Shown here in pieces: positions 61,400 through 64,000 of a DNA stretch of 64,000 nt (within the stretch, counting starts at the first letter, position 1; every line of letters starts with the position of its first letter). The DNA is from Burkholderia sp. Nafp2/4-1b. GTDB lineage: Bacteria; Pseudomonadota; Gammaproteobacteria; Burkholderiales; Burkholderiaceae. A program made the translations under genes and the position numbers. Under the pieces are notes generated by a model. That model made no database searches, was not told the origin of the DNA, and saw nothing but the letters and a program-made list of their open reading frames with translations. Where the stretch lies: the NCBI RefSeq assembly GCF_003635165.1, contig NZ_ML058600.1, positions 124,001-188,000 of the forward strand. Direction: 5' to 3'.

Positions 61400-61792
61400 T
61401 TAACGCTTCGAGAACTGCTTTGCGCGACGTGCCTTGCGCAGACCAACCTTCTTACGCTCGACTTCACGTGCATCGCGCGTGACGAAGCCTGCGTTCGACA
61501 GCGACGGCTTCAGCGTTGCATCGTAGTCGATCAGCGCGCGGGTGATGCCGTGACGCACTGCGCCTGCCTGACCCGTTTCGCCGCCGCCGTTGACGTTGAC
61601 CTTGATGTCGAACGTCTGGCCGTGGTTCGTGAGTTCCAGCGGTTGACGCACGATCATCAGCGACGTTTCACGCGAGAAGTAGTCAGCGATGGGCTTGCCG
61701 TTGACGATGATGTCGCCCTTGCCAGCCTTGATGAAGACACGTGCGACTGCGCTCTTGCGGCGGCCCGTACCGTAGTTCCAGTTACCGATCAT
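61400..61792 (-). CDS. rpsI: 30S ribosomal protein S9
   Basis: S9 reaches into the ribosomal P site with its basic C-terminal tail. The 130-aa protein shows [19 protein letters not shown] and the ending [23 protein letters not shown]. It lies 10 bp after rplM, the universal order. Confidence 0.98.
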   Translation of the reverse strand: MIGNWNYGTGRRKSAVARVFIKAGKGDIIVNGKPIADYFSRETSLMIVRQPLELTNHGQTFDIKVNVNGGGETGQAGAVRHGITRALIDYDATLKPSLSNAGFVTRDAREVERKKVGLRKARRAKQFSKR

Positions 61793-61802
61793 GTGGGTCC
61801 CC

Positions 61803-62231
61803 TTAGATCTCGAGCGCCTTCGGCTGTTGAGCCGAGTGCGGATGCGTCGCTTCTGCGTAGACCTTCAGCTTCTTGATCATCGCGTAGCCGAGCGGGCCCT
61901 TCGGCAGCATGCCCTTGACCGCCTTCTCGAGCGCACGGCCCGGGAAGCGTTCTTGCATCTTGCCGAACGTCGTTTCATAGATACCGCCCGGGTAGCCCGA
62001 GTGACGGTAGTACTTCTTGTCCAGAGTCTTGTTGCCCGTGACCTTCAACTTGCTTGCGTTGACGATGATGATGAAATCACCGGTGTCGACGTGCGGGGTG
62101 AACTCAGGCTTGTGCTTGCCGCGCAGACGGCGTGCCACTTCGCTGGCAACACGGCCGAGAACCTTATCCGTCGCGTCAATCACGTACCATTCGCGCGTCA
62201 CCTCATGGGCTTTTGCGGAAAACGTCTTCAT
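61803..62231 (-). CDS. rplM: 50S ribosomal protein L13
   Basis: L13 is an early-assembly protein of the large subunit. The 142-aa protein begins [27 protein letters not shown] and has [12 protein letters not shown] and [20 protein letters not shown]. The frame continues upstream to a methionine at 62333 within the mRNA leader, but the start at 62231 gives the exact family length. Its ribosome site is weak (TTGGAT). Confidence 0.98.
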   Translation of the reverse strand: MKTFSAKAHEVTREWYVIDATDKVLGRVASEVARRLRGKHKPEFTPHVDTGDFIIIVNASKLKVTGNKTLDKKYYRHSGYPGGIYETTFGKMQERFPGRALEKAVKGMLPKGPLGYAMIKKLKVYAEATHPHSAQQPKALEI

Positions 62232-62346
62232 GATCGATCCAAAAAAAATGCTTTGCCCGATGTGTTCGTCCTGCTTGTCTGTGTGCGCTTCGAGGCGCGG
62301 TGCAGGCTCTCCCTGTTCTTTTTCCGTGGGCATGAATGCGGAAAAG
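62232..62346 (-). other. Long 5' leader of the rplM-rpsI mRNA
   Basis: From the predicted start near 62346 to the rplM ATG the leader is about 115 nt. It ends in an eight-T run just before the weak ribosome site. E. coli L13 represses its own mRNA through its leader; a similar role here is an inference. Confidence 0.45.
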
Positions 62347-62352
62347 CCCTGA

Positions 62353-62382
62353 ATTATAAAGGAAATACCGCAGCACGGTCAA
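62353..62382 (-). promoter_or_regulatory. Strong sigma70-type promoter of rplM-rpsI
   Basis: On the minus strand a -35 TTGACC (62382-62377) and a consensus -10 TATAAT (62358-62353) are separated by 18 bp. This is one of the best sigma70 matches in the window, as expected for a ribosomal operon. Confidence 0.75.
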
Positions 62383-62542
62383 AGAGAATCCATGCCCCGT
62401 GCCGGCGGCGCCCGAAATGGGCCAAAATCCGGTCGTGCCCCAACACACCAGGCGAACCGAGCGCCCGGGGAGGCACCCATCGACGCGCGGCACGCAACCC
62501 TGCCGCGCCAGACCGGTCGAACACGGAAAACAACAAACAAGC

Positions 62543-62848
62543 ATGATGAAACAACGACTTACGCCCTTTCTCGCGGCCGCGTTGCTGGCCGCCGCGACAC
62601 CTGCCATCGCCGCCCGGGCCGGCTGCGAAGCCAAGCTCGACGCCCTCGATGCCCGGATCGCCGACGCCCGCGGCACCCATGCCGAAGAGCGCATCGCGCG
62701 CCTGCGCGCCGTTCGCGCACGCGTACGCCACTTCTGCGCGCACGGTCACGGCCAGGCGTCGGCCGACAACGCGCCCGCGCCCGCCGCGCGTTCGACGGAC
62801 ACGCCGCCCGGCGCGGCGTCGCAGCCGCCTGCAAGGCAGCCGGCCTGA
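62543..62848 (+). CDS. Small periplasmic protein, DUF1090-like
   Basis: The 101-aa precursor has a signal peptide (MMKQRLTPFLAAALLAAATP, cut near AIA-ARA). A mature helical region, GCEAKLDALDARIADARGTH...RIARLRAVRARVRHFC, has two cysteines that could pair in the periplasm. This layout resembles the DUF1090/YqjC family, whose role is unknown. The tail is Ala/Pro-rich. The tandem ATG at 62546 is an alternative start. Confidence 0.65.
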   Translation: MMKQRLTPFLAAALLAAATPAIAARAGCEAKLDALDARIADARGTHAEERIARLRAVRARVRHFCAHGHGQASADNAPAPAARSTDTPPGAASQPPARQPA

Positions 62849-62907
62849 CCGGCGTCAACCCGCGGTGCCGGAACGTGCAAACCGCGGGTCGATACTTGCA
62901 TGGGACG

Positions 62908-62999
62908 AAAAAAAGCCCGAACGGCTGGTTCGGGCTTAATCCACCTCAGGAGGAGAGTGGAGGAGACATGCGGAGGTTGCCGCAGCGCGACAACCAATG
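62908..62999 (-). ncRNA. Predicted small RNA (~92 nt) with anti-Shine-Dalgarno motifs
   Basis: An independent minus-strand promoter (63006-63034) and a strong intrinsic terminator (stem 62913-62937, then seven T) bound a transcript with no credible ORF. Its 5' part folds into a perfect 9-bp stem, GGTTGTCGC/GCGGCAACC, with a 3-nt loop. It then exposes an unpaired region containing CTCCTCC and TCTCCTCCTGAGG, complementary to ribosome sites (GGAGG). This layout matches base-pairing regulatory RNAs that block translation starts. I do not match it to a named RNA with certainty. Confidence 0.65.
62913..62937 (-). terminator. Terminator of the predicted small RNA
   Basis: The stem AAGCCCGAAC/GTTCGGGCTT with a 5-nt loop is followed on the minus strand by seven T (62914-62908). 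On the plus strand only TT follows, so it mainly serves the minus-strand transcript but could also stop the DUF1090-like gene. Confidence 0.8.
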
Positions 63000-63005
63000 A
63001 GGCTC

Positions 63006-63034
63006 ATTATACGAACGGGTTTTCGACTGCACAA
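63006..63034 (-). promoter_or_regulatory. Promoter of the predicted small RNA
   Basis: On the minus strand a -35 TTGTGC (63034-63029) and a consensus -10 TATAAT (63011-63006) are separated by exactly 17 bp. Upstream lies an AT-rich stretch that may act as an UP element. The start would be near 62999. Confidence 0.7.
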
Positions 63035-63326
63035 GAAAATTTGCATTGCGAAATCCAAAACCACAATGCGGGATGCATCAGGCTCGCAGGGGCCCGACAC
63101 ATTTTTCCCTTTGAAATCAATTGTCTGGGCAAAAACCGCGGGATCGACGAACTGTCGCATCTAGAGCAAAACCCCTAAAGCAGACAGGGAAATCGGCGTT
63201 CGGGGCCCCGTTGGGCAGCATCGACGCGACCGCGGCATTTCGCGTCGTGCAGCGCATCAGCCGACCATTGCGCCGCGGGCTACAATGCCGGATCGAATCC
63301 GAATCAGGCAACGCTGGAGTGCAAGC

Positions 63327-63749
63327 ATGGAATGCAAAGTAAGCTGGATGGGTCAGGACGGCATGGCGTTTTCGGCCCAGACCGGAAGCGGGCATCTCGT
63401 CGCGATGGACGGCGCGCCGGAAGGCGGCGGTCATAACCTCGCACCGCGCCCGATGGAAATGGTGCTGGTCGGCACCGGCGGCTGCACCGCGTACGACGTC
63501 GTGCTGATCCTGAAGAAGAGCCGCCAGGAAGTCACCGGCTGTTCGGTCACGCTGAAGGCCGAACGCGCGAGCGAAGATCCGAAGGTGTTCACGAAGGTCC
63601 ACTTCCACTTCACCGTCACGGGCCGCAACCTGAACCCGGCCACGGTCGAGCGCGCGATCAACCTGTCGCACGACAAGTACTGTTCCGCGTCGATCATGAT
63701 CGCGAAGACGGCCGAACTCACGCATTCGTTCGACATCGTCGCCGACTGA
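63327..63749 (+). CDS. OsmC-family protein
   Basis: OsmC/Ohr-fold proteins reduce organic peroxides or act on small thiols. The 140-aa protein begins MECKVSWMGQDGMAFSAQTG and has the two conserved cysteines: the first in VGTGGCTAYDVVLIL and the second in SHDKYCSASIMI. It is closer to the YhfA/OsmC group than to Ohr. A methionine 14 codons upstream is possible; the chosen one follows CTGGAG. Confidence 0.9.
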   Translation: MECKVSWMGQDGMAFSAQTGSGHLVAMDGAPEGGGHNLAPRPMEMVLVGTGGCTAYDVVLILKKSRQEVTGCSVTLKAERASEDPKVFTKVHFHFTVTGRNLNPATVERAINLSHDKYCSASIMIAKTAELTHSFDIVAD

Positions 63750-63773
63750 TCGCACGGCGGCCGCGCATGAGAA

Positions 63774-63809
63774 AAAGGGCCGGCGCTCCGATGGAGCGCC
63801 GGCCCTTTC
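63774..63809. terminator. Bidirectional terminator between the osmC-like gene and rnpB
   Basis: A 16-bp perfect stem, AAAGGGCCGGCGCTCC/GGAGCGCCGGCCCTTT with a 3-nt loop, lies between the two convergent genes. Confidence 0.85.
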
Positions 63810-63824
63810 GCATTCGAACGGCAA

Positions 63825-64000
63825 AGCAGGCCGATAAGCCGGATTCTGTGCACGCTGCGCACCGAAGCGCACAACGCGTGGCAGCCATTCCTCTAGGCGC
63901 GCCATTGCTGACGCGCTCAAGCTTCCTACCCGCAGACGAGACGGGGGCCCCGTCCTGCATCCGAAAATGCGCGCCTGCCTACTTGGAATTGCTCCGGGTG
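63825..64000 (-). ncRNA. rnpB: RNase P RNA, 3' part, truncated by window edge
   Basis: RNase P RNA is the catalytic part of the enzyme that trims the 5' end of tRNAs. The minus strand shows the hallmark 3' end ACAGAATCCGGCTTATCGG preceded by AGAGGAATGGCTGCCACG, both universal in class A RNase P RNA. The conserved GGGTAGGAAGC region is visible before them. The 5' part continues beyond base 64000. The 3' end is placed near 63825, about 15 nt before the terminator. Confidence 0.92.

Noticed and set aside
62974-63000. A 10-codon plus-strand ORF (MRRLPQRDNQ) behind repeated GGAGG motifs
   Set aside because: The GGAGG runs are better explained as the complement of anti-Shine-Dalgarno segments of the minus-strand small RNA.
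63117-63920. A 267-codon minus-strand frame near the right end
   Set aside because: Its first part is the RNase P RNA gene and the rest is antisense to the osmC-like gene.

Overview
The window looks like a piece of the main chromosome of a Burkholderia, most likely the Burkholderia cepacia complex. Reasons: very high GC with strong third-position GC bias; betaproteobacterial gene order (recG-oxyR-katG-dps, queA-tgt-yajC-secDF, dusB-fis-purH-ruvCAB, tyrS-dtd, rplM-rpsI-erpA); and protein sequences typical of that group. It is almost entirely core genome. No prophage, transposase gene, CRISPR array or tRNA gene was seen. Species is not resolved.

Layout. 1-3.4 kb: 3' part of tldD; aroG (DAHP synthase) behind an aromatic leader peptide and attenuator; a Phd/VapC-type toxin-antitoxin pair. 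3.4-5.4 kb: flavohemoglobin hmp and a PduO-type cobalamin adenosyltransferase on the minus strand. 5.4-11.2 kb: a D-lactate-dehydrogenase-like oxidase followed by glcD, glcE and glcF, with a 285-bp palindromic element between glcE and glcF. 11.3-14 kb: yggS, proC, ubiA. 14.2-21.3 kb: the oxidative-stress block recG-oxyR-(45-aa ORF)-katG-(60-aa ORF)-dps, all on the minus strand. 21.5-27.6 kb: queA-tgt-yajC-secD-secF. 27.7-31 kb: an MHS-type transporter, two YceI proteins and a cytochrome b561. 31.2-34.9 kb: a pqiABC lipid-transport operon in which pqiA is split into two genes. 35.4-42.5 kb: a Gcr-like membrane protein, an RlmL-like methyltransferase, a VOC protein, a WYL regulator, and a nitrilase divergent from a LysR regulator. 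42.9-46.6 kb: NUDIX hydrolase-mnmA, a second copy of the 285-bp element, and an FMN-dependent glutamate-synthase-like protein. 46.7-57.7 kb: GST, pepP, a UbiH-family hydroxylase, dusB-fis-purH, ruvC-ruvA-ruvB, an MpaB-like protein and a histidine phosphatase. 57.7-64 kb: dtd, tyrS, anmK, erpA, rpsI-rplM, a small periplasmic protein, a predicted small RNA, an OsmC protein and the 3' end of rnpB.

Functional themes. Peroxide and nitric oxide defence: hmp, OxyR, KatG, Dps, OsmC-like protein, YceI/b561. Glycolate or lactate oxidation: the glc cluster. tRNA modification and translation: queA, tgt, mnmA, dusB, tyrS, dtd, rplM, rpsI, rnpB. Recombination and repair: recG, ruvABC. Envelope transport: SecDF-YajC, PqiABC.

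The observations I rate highest are: (1) a 21-codon leader with the run FYFYFFW ahead of a terminator and a matching antiterminator arm upstream of aroG; (2) a predicted ~92-nt small RNA with repeated anti-Shine-Dalgarno motifs between a DUF1090-like gene and the OsmC gene; (3) two 285-bp elements whose 31-bp terminal arms differ between copies at four positions but stay complementary within each copy. Everything here was read by eye; no database search, folding program or alignment was run.
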